From Limnobacter sp. SAORIC-580 (GTDB lineage: Bacteria; Pseudomonadota; Gammaproteobacteria; Burkholderiales; Burkholderiaceae_B): a stretch of DNA of 64,000 nucleotides. The position numbers and the translations under genes were made by a program. Positions 10,629 through 19,303 of the stretch are shown piece by piece. The stretch spans positions 1,488,001-1,552,000 of the forward strand of contig NZ_CP053084.1 in assembly GCF_013004065.1 (NCBI RefSeq). Direction: 5' to 3'. Under the pieces are notes generated by a model. The model made no database searches. It saw only the letters and a program-made list of their open reading frames with translations, and had not been told where the DNA came from. Within the stretch, counting starts at the first letter, position 1. Every line of letters begins with the position of its first letter.

Positions 10629-11342
10629 GTGAGTTCAAATTCGCGTTCTACTGCCAGGAACAAAGTCAACAACGATCCGGTTGATGAGTTGAAACGCAGG
10701 TCCAGAAGGCGGTTGGTGGGCTCCATTGCGCTTTTTCTGGCAGCCATCATCATCGTTCCCGCTTTGGTTGAAAATGAACCATCCCAAACCAGCAGCGACG
10801 TGGAGTTGGTGGTACCTGATCGCCCATCTGCAGAAATTCCAGCCCAGGCTGCCAAAGTTCCCGAGCAAGCAAAGATTGAGGCTCCGCAGTCGACCCAAGA
10901 ACAGGCCGTGGCAATTGCACCGGTTGCGCCTGCCGTAGAACCGCCCCCTATTGTTTCTGAACCGGCGCCTGAGCCTAAGCCCAAGCTCGAAACTAAGCCC
11001 GAAACTAAGCTGGAAACTAAGCCAGCAAACAAGGTTGAGCCCAAGCCGGAACCTAAAGTTGAACCCAAGGCTGAACCCAAGGTTGAAGACCCAATTGCGG
11101 CATTTGCCAAGGCTGAGGTGTATTGGGTGCAGGTTGCTGCTGTCAGCGACAAGGCTCGCGCAGATGCACTGAGCAAAGAATTGAGTGGCAAGGGTTTCCC
11201 GGCGAAGGTGGAGTCCACAAGCACTGGCAATGGCACGGTATACCGGGTCAGGGTGGGGCCAATTTCAGGTCAGACCAAAGCCGATGAAACCAAAGCCAAG
11301 TTGGCCGCTGCGGGTTACTCCTCAGGGAGAGTAGTGCAGTGA
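10629..11342 (+). CDS. SPOR-domain membrane protein (DedD-like)
   Basis: A 237-residue protein with one N-terminal membrane helix (about residues 28-45, after an RRSRRR stretch), a long Pro/Glu/Lys linker and a C-terminal SPOR domain (VYWVQVAAVSDKARAD, then VYRVRVGPISG). SPOR domains bind denuded septal peptidoglycan, so a role near division is likely. The start is set at GTG 10629 because AGGAG lies five bases upstream; GTG 10623 would overlap that site. Its stop overlaps the cvpA GTG. It occupies the dedD position next to cvpA-purF. Confidence 0.88.
   Translation: MSSNSRSTARNKVNNDPVDELKRRSRRRLVGSIALFLAAIIIVPALVENEPSQTSSDVELVVPDRPSAEIPAQAAKVPEQAKIEAPQSTQEQAVAIAPVAPAVEPPPIVSEPAPEPKPKLETKPETKLETKPANKVEPKPEPKVEPKAEPKVEDPIAAFAKAEVYWVQVAAVSDKARADALSKELSGKGFPAKVESTSTGNGTVYRVRVGPISGQTKADETKAKLAAAGYSSGRVVQ
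10971..11090 (+). repeat. Coding repeat, Glu/Lys/Pro linker
   Basis: About 40 codons alternate short units such as KPETKLETKP and EPKPEPKVEP, giving imperfect 12-base DNA repeats within the SPOR gene. Such linkers let the SPOR domain reach the cell wall, and their length tends to vary between strains by repeat slippage. Confidence 0.8.
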
Positions 11343-11830
11343 CGATATTTGATTACATCGTTATTGCGGTGGTGGTGCTGTCGGTCATTCTGGGTTTGTT
11401 CCGGGGCATGGTCAAAGAAGTGCTTTCTTTGGCCAACTGGGTGTTGGCCTTCTGGGTAGCAAATCGCTATGGCGCAGATCTGGCTGTTTACATGGATTGG
11501 GCTGAATCGCTGAGTCCGCCCATGAAAGCACTGATTGGTTGTGCCGCTGCGTTTTTTGCAACCATGTTGGTGGGTGCCATTCTGATTTCTCTGTTGGGCA
11601 AAATTGTTGCTGCAGCGGGTTTGGGTTTTGCGGACCGTGGCCTGGGTGCCACGTTCGGCTTCGCGCGTGGTTTATTTATTGTGTTGGTGCTGGTTACTGG
11701 GGCAGGCTTCACCTCGCTTCCGGAACAGCCATTTTGGCGAAATGCCATGTTGTCCCCTTTGGCAGTGGATGCGATGAGAGAAATCAAACCGCATTTGCCC
11801 GAAAGTGTGGCCAAGTGGGTGCGCTACTAG
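11339..11830 (+). CDS. cvpA: CvpA family membrane protein
   Basis: A 163-residue inner-membrane protein with about four hydrophobic helices and the family motif GLFRGMVKEVLSL near residue 20. It starts at GTG, overlapping the previous stop (GTGA). CvpA was linked in Escherichia coli to colicin V production and envelope tolerance; its biochemical role is not settled. It directly precedes purF, the classical arrangement. Confidence 0.93.
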   Translation: MTIFDYIVIAVVVLSVILGLFRGMVKEVLSLANWVLAFWVANRYGADLAVYMDWAESLSPPMKALIGCAAAFFATMLVGAILISLLGKIVAAAGLGFADRGLGATFGFARGLFIVLVLVTGAGFTSLPEQPFWRNAMLSPLAVDAMREIKPHLPESVAKWVRY

Positions 11831-11839
11831 GAGCTTTCA

Positions 11840-13354
11840 ATGTGCGGGATTGTCGGTATTGCCGGTTTTTCTCCTGTTAATCAAATTCTTTACGACAGCT
11901 TGCTGTTGTTGCAACACCGTGGCCAGGATGCTGCAGGTATTGCCACTGCGCACAGCAATTCGTTTTCCATGTCCAAAGGCAATGGGCTGGTACGCGACGT
12001 GTTTCGCACACGCAATATGCGTTCATTGCCCGGCAATATGGGCATTGGCCATGTGCGTTACCCCACAGCTGGTTCGGCCGCTAGTTCAGATGAAGCGCAA
12101 CCTTTCTATGTCAATGCCCCTTATGGCTTGGTGTTGGCCCACAACGGCAACCTCACGAATAGCGAGCGTTTGAAGGCTGAATTGTTCAAGAATGATCGCC
12201 GCCACATCAACACCAATTCAGATTCCGAGGTGTTGCTCAACGTGTTGGCCCACGAGCTGCAATCCAATGCCTCAGGCTATTCGCTTGACCCGGTCACCAT
12301 TTTCCGCGCGGTGGCGGGTGTGCATGCCCGTGCGCGCGGTGCGTATGCCTGCGTGGCTCAAATTGCAGGCTATGGTTTGTTGGCATTCCGCGATCCGTTT
12401 GGCATTCGCCCCTTGGCTTTGGGCAAGGCTGAAACAGAGCAGGGCACCGAGTACATGTTTGCATCAGAATCGGTGGCTTTGGTGGGCATGGGCTTTGAGT
12501 TTGTGCGCGACATTGATCCGGGCGAGGCCGTGTTTGTCGATCTCGACGGTAAGCTTCATGCCCAGCAATGTGCGGAGAAATCGTCGCTGAACCCCTGTAT
12601 TTTCGAGTACGTCTATTTGGCTCGCCCCGACTCCGTGATGGATGGCATTAGCGTGTATGAAGCCCGTGTGAAAATGGGTGAATACCTGGCTGACCAAATT
12701 CGCAAGGGCATGCCTGCCGGTGAAATTGATGTGGTTATGCCCATTCCCGACTCCAGCCGCCCGGCTGCGCTGGAACTGGCGAACCAGTTGGGTGTGCCTT
12801 ACCGCGAGGGTTTTATCAAGAACCGTTACATTGGCCGCACTTTCATCATGCCCGGGCAAGCTGTTCGCAAAAAAAGCGTTCGTCAAAAGCTCAATGCCAT
12901 TTCTGTTGAATTCAAAGGCAAAACAGTGCTGTTGGTAGACGATTCGATTGTGCGCGGCACCACAAGCCGGGAAATTGTACAAATGGCTCGTGAAGCGGGT
13001 GCCAAGAAGGTAATTTTTGCCTCGGCTGCGCCTCCCGTGCGTTTTCCGAACGTGTATGGTATTGACATGCCCACGCGCGATGAGTTGATCGCTTCAGGTC
13101 GCACTGACGACGAAATTTGCGCTGAAATTGGCGCAGATGCTCTGTTTTATCAAGACATCGCCGACATGAAGCGTGCTGTGCGTGACTTGAATCCAAAAAT
13201 TCAAACTTTCGATGCCAGCTGTTTTGATGGTTCGTACATTACCGGTGATGTCACCACTGAATACCTGGATCGCCTGGAATACATGCGCAAGCACCCAGAG
13301 GTATTGGAATCGGGTGGCTTGCAAATGAATCTAGGGTATTCGGCGAACCAGTAA
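11840..13354 (+). CDS. purF: Amidophosphoribosyltransferase
   Basis: A 504-residue enzyme for the first committed step of purine synthesis, using glutamine and PRPP. The mature N-terminal cysteine follows the initiator methionine ([10 protein letters not shown]), so there is no propeptide. The PRPP motif [14 protein letters not shown] is near residue 367. The length is normal. It is the last gene of the long + strand run, and a strong terminator follows about 100 bases later. Confidence 0.97.
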   Translation: MCGIVGIAGFSPVNQILYDSLLLLQHRGQDAAGIATAHSNSFSMSKGNGLVRDVFRTRNMRSLPGNMGIGHVRYPTAGSAASSDEAQPFYVNAPYGLVLAHNGNLTNSERLKAELFKNDRRHINTNSDSEVLLNVLAHELQSNASGYSLDPVTIFRAVAGVHARARGAYACVAQIAGYGLLAFRDPFGIRPLALGKAETEQGTEYMFASESVALVGMGFEFVRDIDPGEAVFVDLDGKLHAQQCAEKSSLNPCIFEYVYLARPDSVMDGISVYEARVKMGEYLADQIRKGMPAGEIDVVMPIPDSSRPAALELANQLGVPYREGFIKNRYIGRTFIMPGQAVRKKSVRQKLNAISVEFKGKTVLLVDDSIVRGTTSREIVQMAREAGAKKVIFASAAPPVRFPNVYGIDMPTRDELIASGRTDDEICAEIGADALFYQDIADMKRAVRDLNPKIQTFDASCFDGSYITGDVTTEYLDRLEYMRKHPEVLESGGLQMNLGYSANQ

Positions 13355-13451
13355 GCGGGGGTTCACAATCGCTGACTTTTGACCAAGCGGAATTCATGCT
13401 TTTGTCAGTTTTAAGTCAGCGCTTGGGGTAAAATGTTCAACTGATTGATTT

Positions 13452-13478
13452 AAAAGCGCGAAATGGTTCGCGCTTTTT
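13452..13478 (+). terminator. Intrinsic terminator between purF and lysC
   Basis: A perfect 11-base-pair stem (AAAAGCGCGAA with TTCGCGCTTTT) and a four-base loop ATGG are followed by a T run. It closes the purF transcript. It ends only 22 bases before the lysC ATG, so a lysC promoter must either lie in those few bases or lie upstream, making this hairpin part of the lysC leader. Confidence 0.85.
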
Positions 13479-13500
13479 ATTTGTGCAGGGCGATCTGACT

Positions 13501-14757
13501 ATGTCACTGATAGTACATAAATACGGTGGCACCTCCATGGGGTCCACAGAACGTATCAAGAATGTAGCCAAGCGTGTCGCCAAATGGCATCGCGCGGGCT
13601 TTCAAATGGTGGTGGTGCCATCGGCCATGTCTGGCGAAACCAACCGTCTAATTGGCCTGGCCAAGGAAATTCAGGCTGAGCCTGATCCCCGAGAACTCGA
13701 TATGCTGTGTTGCACAGGTGAGCAGGCATCTGTTGCCTTGTTGGCCATGGCTTTGAAGGCTGAAGGCCTGGAAGCAATCAGTTTTTCTGGCTGGCAAGTA
13801 CCTATAAAAACCGACAGCAGCCACACCAAAGCACGCATTGAGTCGATTGACGACACTCGAGTGAAAGCCGAATTGAATGCTGGCAAGGTGGTGATCATCA
13901 CCGGTTTCCAGGGCATTGATGAGGCGGGTAACCAAACCACGCTGGGTCGTGGTGGTTCCGATACCTCTGCGGTGGCCATTGCTGCCGCCATGGGTGCGGC
14001 TGAGTGCCTTATTTACACCGATGTGGATGGGGTGTACACCACCGACCCCCGCGTGGTGCCCGAGGCACGCCGCATGCGCGTTGTGAGTTTTGAAGAAATG
14101 CTGGAAATGGCCTCTTTGGGCTCAAAGGTTCTGCAAATCCGCTCCGTTGAATTTGCAGGCAAGTACCGTGTGCCCACTCGTGTGCTTTCTAGCTTGACCG
14201 ACCCAATGATGTCGCTGGACGAAGAAAAAGTGTCTGGCACGCTGATTACTTTTGAGGAAGATGAACATATGGAACAGGCTGTTGTTTCCGGTATCGCTTT
14301 CAACCGTGATGAAGCAAAAGTGACCATTCGTGGCGTGCCTGACAAGCCCGGTGTGGCCTACCAAATTTTGGGCCAGGTTGCTGAGGCAAACATCGACGTG
14401 GACATGATCATTCAGAACCAGGGTTCGGATGGCACCACCGATTTCACTTTCACCGTACACCGCAACGAATTCAATAAAACCATGGATTTGTTGAAAAACA
14501 AGATTCAGGGTAGCGTGGGTGCACGTGAAGTGGCGGGCGACACCAACGTGTGCAAGGTATCGATTGTGGGCATCGGCATGCGTTCACATGTGGGCGTGGC
14601 CAGCCTGATGTTCAAAACCTTGTCGGAAGAGGGCATCAACATTCAGATGATTTCTACATCTGAAATCAAGGTGTCGGTGTTGATCGACGACAAGTACATG
14701 GAATTGGCAGTTCGTGCGCTACACAAGGCCTTCGGTTTGGAAAAAGAAGCGGCTTGA
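13501..14757 (+). CDS. lysC: Aspartate kinase
   Basis: A 418-residue monofunctional aspartokinase that phosphorylates aspartate for lysine, threonine and methionine. The N-terminal VHKYGGTSMGSTERI and the catalytic GRGGSDTSAVAIA motif are intact. Two C-terminal ACT domains (about 265-340 and 345-415) are the usual feedback sites. The start was set at ATG 13501, which begins MSLIVHKYGG; a GTG at 13483 is in frame but overlaps the ribosome-site region AGGG. The terminator upstream isolates it from purF. Confidence 0.96.
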   Translation: MSLIVHKYGGTSMGSTERIKNVAKRVAKWHRAGFQMVVVPSAMSGETNRLIGLAKEIQAEPDPRELDMLCCTGEQASVALLAMALKAEGLEAISFSGWQVPIKTDSSHTKARIESIDDTRVKAELNAGKVVIITGFQGIDEAGNQTTLGRGGSDTSAVAIAAAMGAAECLIYTDVDGVYTTDPRVVPEARRMRVVSFEEMLEMASLGSKVLQIRSVEFAGKYRVPTRVLSSLTDPMMSLDEEKVSGTLITFEEDEHMEQAVVSGIAFNRDEAKVTIRGVPDKPGVAYQILGQVAEANIDVDMIIQNQGSDGTTDFTFTVHRNEFNKTMDLLKNKIQGSVGAREVAGDTNVCKVSIVGIGMRSHVGVASLMFKTLSEEGINIQMISTSEIKVSVLIDDKYMELAVRALHKAFGLEKEAA

Positions 14758-14829
14758 ACGGGAGTTTGGGCTGAGTTTTGAGTGATGGGAATGCGGTGCA
14801 ATTTGCGTGAAAGCGATTTGCGCCAGCAT

Positions 14830-14858
14830 TCAACATTTTGGCCGAAACCGTGTATAAT
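14830..14858 (+). promoter_or_regulatory. Sigma-70-type promoter for tRNA-Ser
   Basis: A perfect -10 box TATAAT (14853-14858) lies 17 bases after a fair -35 box TCAACA (14830-14835). The tRNA begins ten bases downstream, consistent with a very short leader. Confidence 0.75.
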
Positions 14859-14868
14859 TCGGCCTTCT

Positions 14869-14959
14869 GGAGACGTGGCCGAGTGGTCGAAGGCACTCCC
14901 CTGCTAAGGGAGCATACCCCAAAAGGGTATCGGAAGTTCGAATCTTCTCGTCTCCGCCA
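14869..14959 (+). tRNA. tRNA-Ser (anticodon GCU)
   Basis: A 91-base class II tRNA with an acceptor stem GGAGACG/CGTCTCC, a D-arm with GGTCGAAGGC and an anticodon stem CTCCC/GGGAG around the loop CTGCTAA. The anticodon GCT is at 14903-14905. A long variable arm (ACCCC/GGGGT-like) and GTTCGAATC in the T-arm follow. CCA is encoded. It reads AGC and AGU serine codons. It has its own promoter and terminator. Confidence 0.98.
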
Positions 14960-14964
14960 GAATG

Positions 14965-14994
14965 AAAAAGGGATCCCGCGTGGGATCCCTTTTT
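14965..14994 (+). terminator. Intrinsic terminator after tRNA-Ser
   Basis: A stem AAAAAGGGATCCC pairs with GGGATCCCTTTTT around a GCGT loop, with further Ts. The sequence is nearly symmetric, so it can also terminate the minus-strand lipid-kinase-like gene, whose stop codon overlaps its edge at 14995. Confidence 0.93.
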
Positions 14995-15927
14995 TTATTC
15001 CATCGCCACAAACTGCACTGCCGGGGCGCTGCTGATTTGAATCGAAGACAATGGCGCGTGCACATCGCCATCCAGCTGCCAGGCTGTGGGCGAATCAAAT
15101 TGAAATTCAATTTTGGCTACGGTACTTCGTTCCACGCCAATGCTACGCGGCATGGCACCGAACCAAATTCTGATCAAATTTAGCACCAGAGGCAGTTTGT
15201 TCGGTACACCGGTAATCAGGCACATGTCTTGTTTGGCTTTGTTACCGCCACTGGTAGAAACACGAAACCGCAATGGCAAGCACTGAATACTGAGCGCCAG
15301 GCAGGCCTGCCATGCAAACCTTTGTGGTGTGGCATTGTCGCGAGCTTGCTGCCCTTTGACCGTAGAGAACAGGTTTTCTACGAACGGACTGCGTCGAATG
15401 ATTCCCCACGCTATTTTGGCCAAAAGTTTTGTAGCCGCAATTGGACCACTGCCCATGCTGTAGTAAGCATGCATGAAGTTCACGGTGACGCCAAAACCAA
15501 ACACAAAGCCATATTGTGCACTGGAGGTTTTAATGGGGTAACGCGGCGAGCTGTGCAGGTGCGTGTTGGCCTGGTGCTCAACCAACCACCGCAGGGCTTT
15601 GAGAGGTGCTGTTTTTGGGTACACGTCCCAGGCAATCATGTTCATGGTGCCCGCATGCAAGGGGAAAATAGCTGGTATTGCATGGTCTCCCCACACCTTG
15701 GCTGCAGCGCCCAGTACCGCTGAAACAGTGCCGTCGCCACCAAAGGGGACAATGACCGAGGGTGGGGCGTCTTTGTAGGACAAAAGCGCCTGCTCCAGTT
15801 CTGCGGCATTTTGAGTTAATGCCACATGCCCGGCATTGCCCAAGATGCGGTGAATTTCCGCAAGACTGCCACTTGAGTTGCGTGTTTTGAGATACCCGGC
15901 TTTGGGGTTTGCAATGACAAGAATCAC
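14995..15927 (-). CDS. Diacylglycerol/sphingosine kinase-family protein
   Basis: A 310-residue protein of the lipid kinase catalytic-domain family. It begins MILVIANPKAG, has the nucleotide motif VPFGGDGTVSAVLG near residue 62, and has the following PLHAGTMNMIAWDV segment typical of this fold. Such proteins phosphorylate diacylglycerol or related lipids at the inner membrane; the true substrate here is unknown. It is transcribed alone on the minus strand and converges on the tRNA. Confidence 0.82.
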   Translation of the reverse strand: MILVIANPKAGYLKTRNSSGSLAEIHRILGNAGHVALTQNAAELEQALLSYKDAPPSVIVPFGGDGTVSAVLGAAAKVWGDHAIPAIFPLHAGTMNMIAWDVYPKTAPLKALRWLVEHQANTHLHSSPRYPIKTSSAQYGFVFGFGVTVNFMHAYYSMGSGPIAATKLLAKIAWGIIRRSPFVENLFSTVKGQQARDNATPQRFAWQACLALSIQCLPLRFRVSTSGGNKAKQDMCLITGVPNKLPLVLNLIRIWFGAMPRSIGVERSTVAKIEFQFDSPTAWQLDGDVHAPLSSIQISSAPAVQFVAME

Positions 15928-16013
15928 GGTGATTTTGTTACGTAATGATTTAAATTGAATTTAACTGATTTCTCCACCCGCAAACCGATGATTAAGCGGG
16001 CTTTTTTGTGGTT

Positions 16014-16031
16014 TGTAGGATGTCACTTACA
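16014..16031. promoter_or_regulatory. GacA/UvrY-like box upstream of the DUF1328-kinase operon
   Basis: The 18-base sequence is TGTAGG, six bases, then CTTACA. It matches the TGTAAG-N6-CTTACA element bound by GacA/UvrY-type response regulators with one change. It lies about 85 bases before the DUF1328 start. A NarL-type regulator is encoded nearby at 17638. The match was made by eye and could be chance. Confidence 0.4.
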
Positions 16032-16115
16032 CCATGTTCAGAGAAGGCCGACCTACTTTCTCGCAAATGGCTTTTACAGTAGGCGTCAACCGTTTGTTAA
16101 CCCGAGGAGTTGACT

Positions 16116-16283
16116 ATGTTGCACTACGCTGTTGTGTTTTTTGTCATTGCATTGGTTGCAGCCCTGTTTGGTTTTGGCGGTATTGCTGCGGGCGCAGTGG
16201 AAATTGCCAAGGTCTTGTTTTTCATTTTCATCGTGCTTGCAGTGGTCACGTTCGTTTTTAACTTGATTAAGTCCAAACCTTAG
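16116..16283 (+). CDS. DUF1328 (YtjA-type) small membrane protein
   Basis: A 55-residue peptide with two predicted membrane helices (about residues 3-23 and 28-50) and a central [14 protein letters not shown], the core of the DUF1328/YtjA family. Its function is not established; family members are often found among stress-induced genes. It has a clear GAGGAG site and is followed four bases later by the histidine kinase, so they are likely co-transcribed. Confidence 0.88.
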   Translation: MLHYAVVFFVIALVAALFGFGGIAAGAVEIAKVLFFIFIVLAVVTFVFNLIKSKP

Positions 16284-16287
16284 CACC

Positions 16288-17622
16288 ATGCCGTCATCCG
16301 TCAAACGTCAAATTCGTCCCTACTGGCTTTTGGCGTTTGGCTGCGTGATGGTGCTTGCCTTGTTGGGTATCACTTATACCCATTCCCGAATGAATGCCGA
16401 GGTGGTGGCCCTGTCGGACATCAATCAAAAGCGCATAGATCGTCTGGACCAATTGTGGGTATTGCTGGTGGACGCACAAGCCAGCGCATTGTCTTTTTTG
16501 TTGATGCGCAACGATATCTATCTTGAGCCTTACCGCAGTGCTGCGGCGCGGTTGGAGCCACTCATGGCCTCCATGAACTTCGATATTCCGCCAGGCTCGG
16601 ATGACCATGCCGATTTGCAGGACTTGAAGCGTTTGGTGGATGCGAAGTTTCAGTACCTTGGCGATATGTTGAGCCAGGGCAAGGCACCTGTGGCTGTGTC
16701 AGAAGAGCACGGTGAGCTTGGCAAGCAACTGATGGACGAGATTCGGGTTCGCCTTGCGATATTAAAAGCGCGAAGGGAGAAGGCGCATCAGGATCTTGAA
16801 AACATGTATTTGGCGCGCGCCGGGAAAATTCAGTATGTGGGGTATGCGCTGGGTGCTGCCTCGCTTTTGCTGATCCTAAGCCTGTTTGTGGTGCAACAAA
16901 GGCAGGTGGCCTTGCGCGCCAGAATTCAGGAGTTGTTGAAAACGGAAAACAGTCGCCTTGAGGCCAAGGTGCAGGCGCGCACCGTTGAATTAAGCAATTT
17001 GGCCACCAACCTGACCACTGCGCAGGAAGCGGAGCGCCAGCACATTGCCCGCGAGTTGCATGATGAAATGGGGTCGGCGTTGACCGCTGCGAAAATGGAC
17101 GCCAGCTGGTTGCGACGATCGTTGGGTGCTCACGTGGACGACAGTATTCAAGAGCGGATGCTGCGTTTGATTGAAAACATTGGAAGCACCATTTCACTGA
17201 CGCGCCGTTTGGTCGATGACCTTCAGCCCCCTTTGCTCAAGGGTCTCGGTCTTGTTGAAGCGCTTCGCTCATTGGGGCAGCAGTTTGAAATTGACATGCC
17301 AGTGGAGATGCACTTTTCTGAGCATTCCGTGAGCTTGTCGCCAGAGCAATCGCTGGCTTTGTTTCGGGTGGCACAGGAATCGTTGACCAATGTCCGGAAA
17401 TACGCCAAAGCCAGCAAGGTTGAGTTGAGCTTGATTGAAAAGCCGGGAATGGTAGTTCTTAGTGTGCGTGACAACGGCATTGGTTTTAACACCGAGAACA
17501 TCGAGTTACATGGCCATGGCATTGCGGGCATGAAACACCGCGCCCAAATGTTCAATGCACGGCTGGTACTTGCTTCATGCATGGGCCAAGGCACACGCAT
17601 TGAAGTGCACATGCCCATTTAA
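16288..17622 (+). CDS. NarL-type sensor histidine kinase
   Basis: A 444-residue membrane sensor. One helix at about 12-32 and another at about 180-200 bracket a roughly 145-residue helical periplasmic domain. A coiled coil precedes the HisKA_3 dimerisation region, with phosphoacceptor His about 258 in RELHDEMGSAL. The HATPase domain follows (N box QESLTNVRKYAKAS, G boxes VRDNGIGF and GHGIAGMKHR). Its signal is unknown. The likely partner is the LuxR-type regulator on the opposite strand, ending 15 bases away. Confidence 0.9.
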   Translation: MPSSVKRQIRPYWLLAFGCVMVLALLGITYTHSRMNAEVVALSDINQKRIDRLDQLWVLLVDAQASALSFLLMRNDIYLEPYRSAAARLEPLMASMNFDIPPGSDDHADLQDLKRLVDAKFQYLGDMLSQGKAPVAVSEEHGELGKQLMDEIRVRLAILKARREKAHQDLENMYLARAGKIQYVGYALGAASLLLILSLFVVQQRQVALRARIQELLKTENSRLEAKVQARTVELSNLATNLTTAQEAERQHIARELHDEMGSALTAAKMDASWLRRSLGAHVDDSIQERMLRLIENIGSTISLTRRLVDDLQPPLLKGLGLVEALRSLGQQFEIDMPVEMHFSEHSVSLSPEQSLALFRVAQESLTNVRKYAKASKVELSLIEKPGMVVLSVRDNGIGFNTENIELHGHGIAGMKHRAQMFNARLVLASCMGQGTRIEVHMPI

Positions 17623-17637
17623 ACAACCTTGGCTTGC

Positions 17638-18273
17638 TTAATCAAGCACCAAGCAGTGTTGGTGCGCATAGGTGGCCAGCTCGGCATTGCTGTTCACGCC
17701 CAGTTTTTCAAGTAGCCTTGATCGATAAGTACTGATTGTTTTTACGCTCAGGTGCAGTGCCTGTGCAATTGTAGACACACTTTCTCCCCTCACCAGGCGC
17801 ATGAAAACCTGCATTTCTCGTTCAGACAGTTCCTGATGCGCTGGCTTGTCACTTTCGCCAGCCATTTCACGGGCCAATAGTTCAGCTGTGTTGGCGGAAA
17901 TATAGCGCCGACCCTGCGCCACTGTGTGGATCGCATTGATCAGATCGCTGCGGTCGCAGTCTTTACACAAGTAGCCACTCGCCCCACTACGAATCATGGA
18001 CAAGGCGTAGCGTTCTTCCGAAAAGCTGCTGATGATCAACACCTGTGTTTCTTCATGGCGTTGTTTGACTGCCCGCAGCAGGTCGATGCCATTTTGATCG
18101 GGCAAGGACAGGTCAAGCATCAACACATCACAGTTGTGTTGACGCAGCAGGTTTTGGGCTTCTTCTGCGGTGCCGGCTTCAAACTGAATGGACATGCCCA
18201 GTTCTTCATTGAGCATTTCCCGAAATCCTGCACGCACAATTGCATGGTCATCAACAATGGCCAGTCGAATCAT
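17638..18273 (-). CDS. NarL/FixJ-family response regulator
   Basis: A 211-residue two-domain regulator with a receiver (acidic pair DD at 8-9, phospho-Asp54 in LMLDLSLPDQ, Lys in GYLCKDC) and a LuxR-type helix-turn-helix at about 145-205 (LSEREMQVF, then TIAQALHLSVKTISTYRSRL). It resembles UvrY/GacA-type regulators in layout. It is convergent with the kinase and divergent from the BON gene, so the 185-base region at 18274-18458 may hold its own sites. Confidence 0.9.
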   Translation of the reverse strand: MIRLAIVDDHAIVRAGFREMLNEELGMSIQFEAGTAEEAQNLLRQHNCDVLMLDLSLPDQNGIDLLRAVKQRHEETQVLIISSFSEERYALSMIRSGASGYLCKDCDRSDLINAIHTVAQGRRYISANTAELLAREMAGESDKPAHQELSEREMQVFMRLVRGESVSTIAQALHLSVKTISTYRSRLLEKLGVNSNAELATYAHQHCLVLD

Positions 18274-18339
18274 TTGAATATTCCTTGTGTTGTTATCAGG
18301 TGGGTAGGCCAGACTGGTCCTACAAGCGAATCGTCTTTG

Positions 18340-18362
18340 TCGGACAGATCAACGTTCGGACA
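18340..18362. promoter_or_regulatory. Direct repeats between the response regulator and BON gene
   Basis: Two copies of TCGGACA start 16 bases apart (18340-18346 and 18356-18362). They lie about midway in the divergent intergenic region, on about the same helix face after one and a half turns. They could be a regulator site, but no known motif is matched with confidence. Confidence 0.3.
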
Positions 18363-18458
18363 CTCCGTAGTATTGAACGCATGAAGCTTGATCAATACAT
18401 ACCTTTGATCTCGATTTCTTGTCAGTAGTCAGTTCAATAACCTTGAAGGAGTACAACC

Positions 18459-18791
18459 ATGAAAAAATTGATCACTCAAACCTTGATCGCCTCTGGTGTT
18501 GCGTTGTCTGCGTTGAGCCCTGTGTACGCAGCCGAGCAGGGGAAGGAACCCATGAAAGCAGTGGGACAGTATGTGGATGACGCCACCATTACCACCAAGG
18601 TGAAGGCCAAACATGCAGAGGACGAAACCGTGAGCGCCTTGCGTGTGAATGTGGAAACCAAGCAAGGTGTAGTGGTGCTGTCGGGCGAGGCCAGAACTGA
18701 AGCAGAGGTTGAGCGTGCCGAGGTGTTGGCCAAGCAGGTGGAAGGCGTGAAAGCCGTTTCCAACAAGATTGAATTGAAGCCCAAGTCATAA
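18459..18791 (+). CDS. BON-domain periplasmic protein (OsmY-like)
   Basis: A 110-residue protein with a signal peptide ending near VYAAEQ and a single BON domain at about 38-108 (DATITTKVKAKH, then VNVETKQGVVVLSGEA). BON proteins such as OsmY sit in the periplasm, bind membranes and are induced by osmotic or other stress. AAGGAG precedes the ATG. It stands alone, divergent from the NarL-type regulator, which may control it. Confidence 0.88.
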   Translation: MKKLITQTLIASGVALSALSPVYAAEQGKEPMKAVGQYVDDATITTKVKAKHAEDETVSALRVNVETKQGVVVLSGEARTEAEVERAEVLAKQVEGVKAVSNKIELKPKS

Positions 18792-18864
18792 GCTCAGATT
18801 GAGCCGACTTTAACCCAGTGCCCTGCTGGCCCTCGTGCTGGCGGGGCGTTGCAGGTGTCTGCCC

Positions 18865-19290
18865 ATGAAACAGAATTGTACAAATTCATTGCCTTTGCGT
18901 GTGTTGCTGGTGGAAGACTCCATTGAATTGCAGGCGATGCTACAGGCCATGTTGAGCGAAATTCCCAGTGTTGAGGTGATTGCCAGTGTGGAGTCTGAAA
19001 ACGATGCCTTGGCGGTGATGAGGGATGATCACACCGATTTGGCAATTGTGGACCTGGAATTGCGGTCTGGCACTGGCTTGGGTGTGCTGAAAAACCTGCA
19101 CGACAGCCTGGATGGGAACAACAGACGAATTGGCGTTGTGGTTTTTTCCAACTATTCAAATTTGATAATTCGACACCGTTGTTTAAGCTTGGGCGCGAAG
19201 GCCTTTTTTGACAAATCGTTTCAAATTGATGAGTTGCTTGAGTTTGTGCAGAAACAAGCCTCGGGCCATGCCAAAGGCTTGTCAGTCTGA
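18865..19290 (+). CDS. Single-domain response regulator (receiver only)
   Basis: A 141-residue CheY-like receiver with acidic residues in LLVEDS, a phospho-Asp at about 63 in LAIVDLELRSGTG and a Lys in GAKAFFDKS. There is no output domain, so it acts through protein contacts or as a phosphate relay. The start is set at ATG 18865 after GCAGGTG; a GTG at 18835 is also open but has no ribosome site. It follows the BON gene by 73 bases and is probably part of the same signalling island. Confidence 0.85.
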   Translation: MKQNCTNSLPLRVLLVEDSIELQAMLQAMLSEIPSVEVIASVESENDALAVMRDDHTDLAIVDLELRSGTGLGVLKNLHDSLDGNNRRIGVVVFSNYSNLIIRHRCLSLGAKAFFDKSFQIDELLEFVQKQASGHAKGLSV

Positions 19291-19303
19291 TTGTTGAATG
19301 GCT

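Noticed and set aside
15977..16006. Weak stem CCCGC/GCGGG followed by Ts
   Set aside because: The stem is only five pairs with a 14-base loop, and no + strand transcript arrives from upstream. It may be part of a leader but is not a convincing terminator.
18810..18852. GC-rich partial hairpin after the BON gene
   Set aside because: It needs several G-T pairs and has no T run, so it was not called a terminator.
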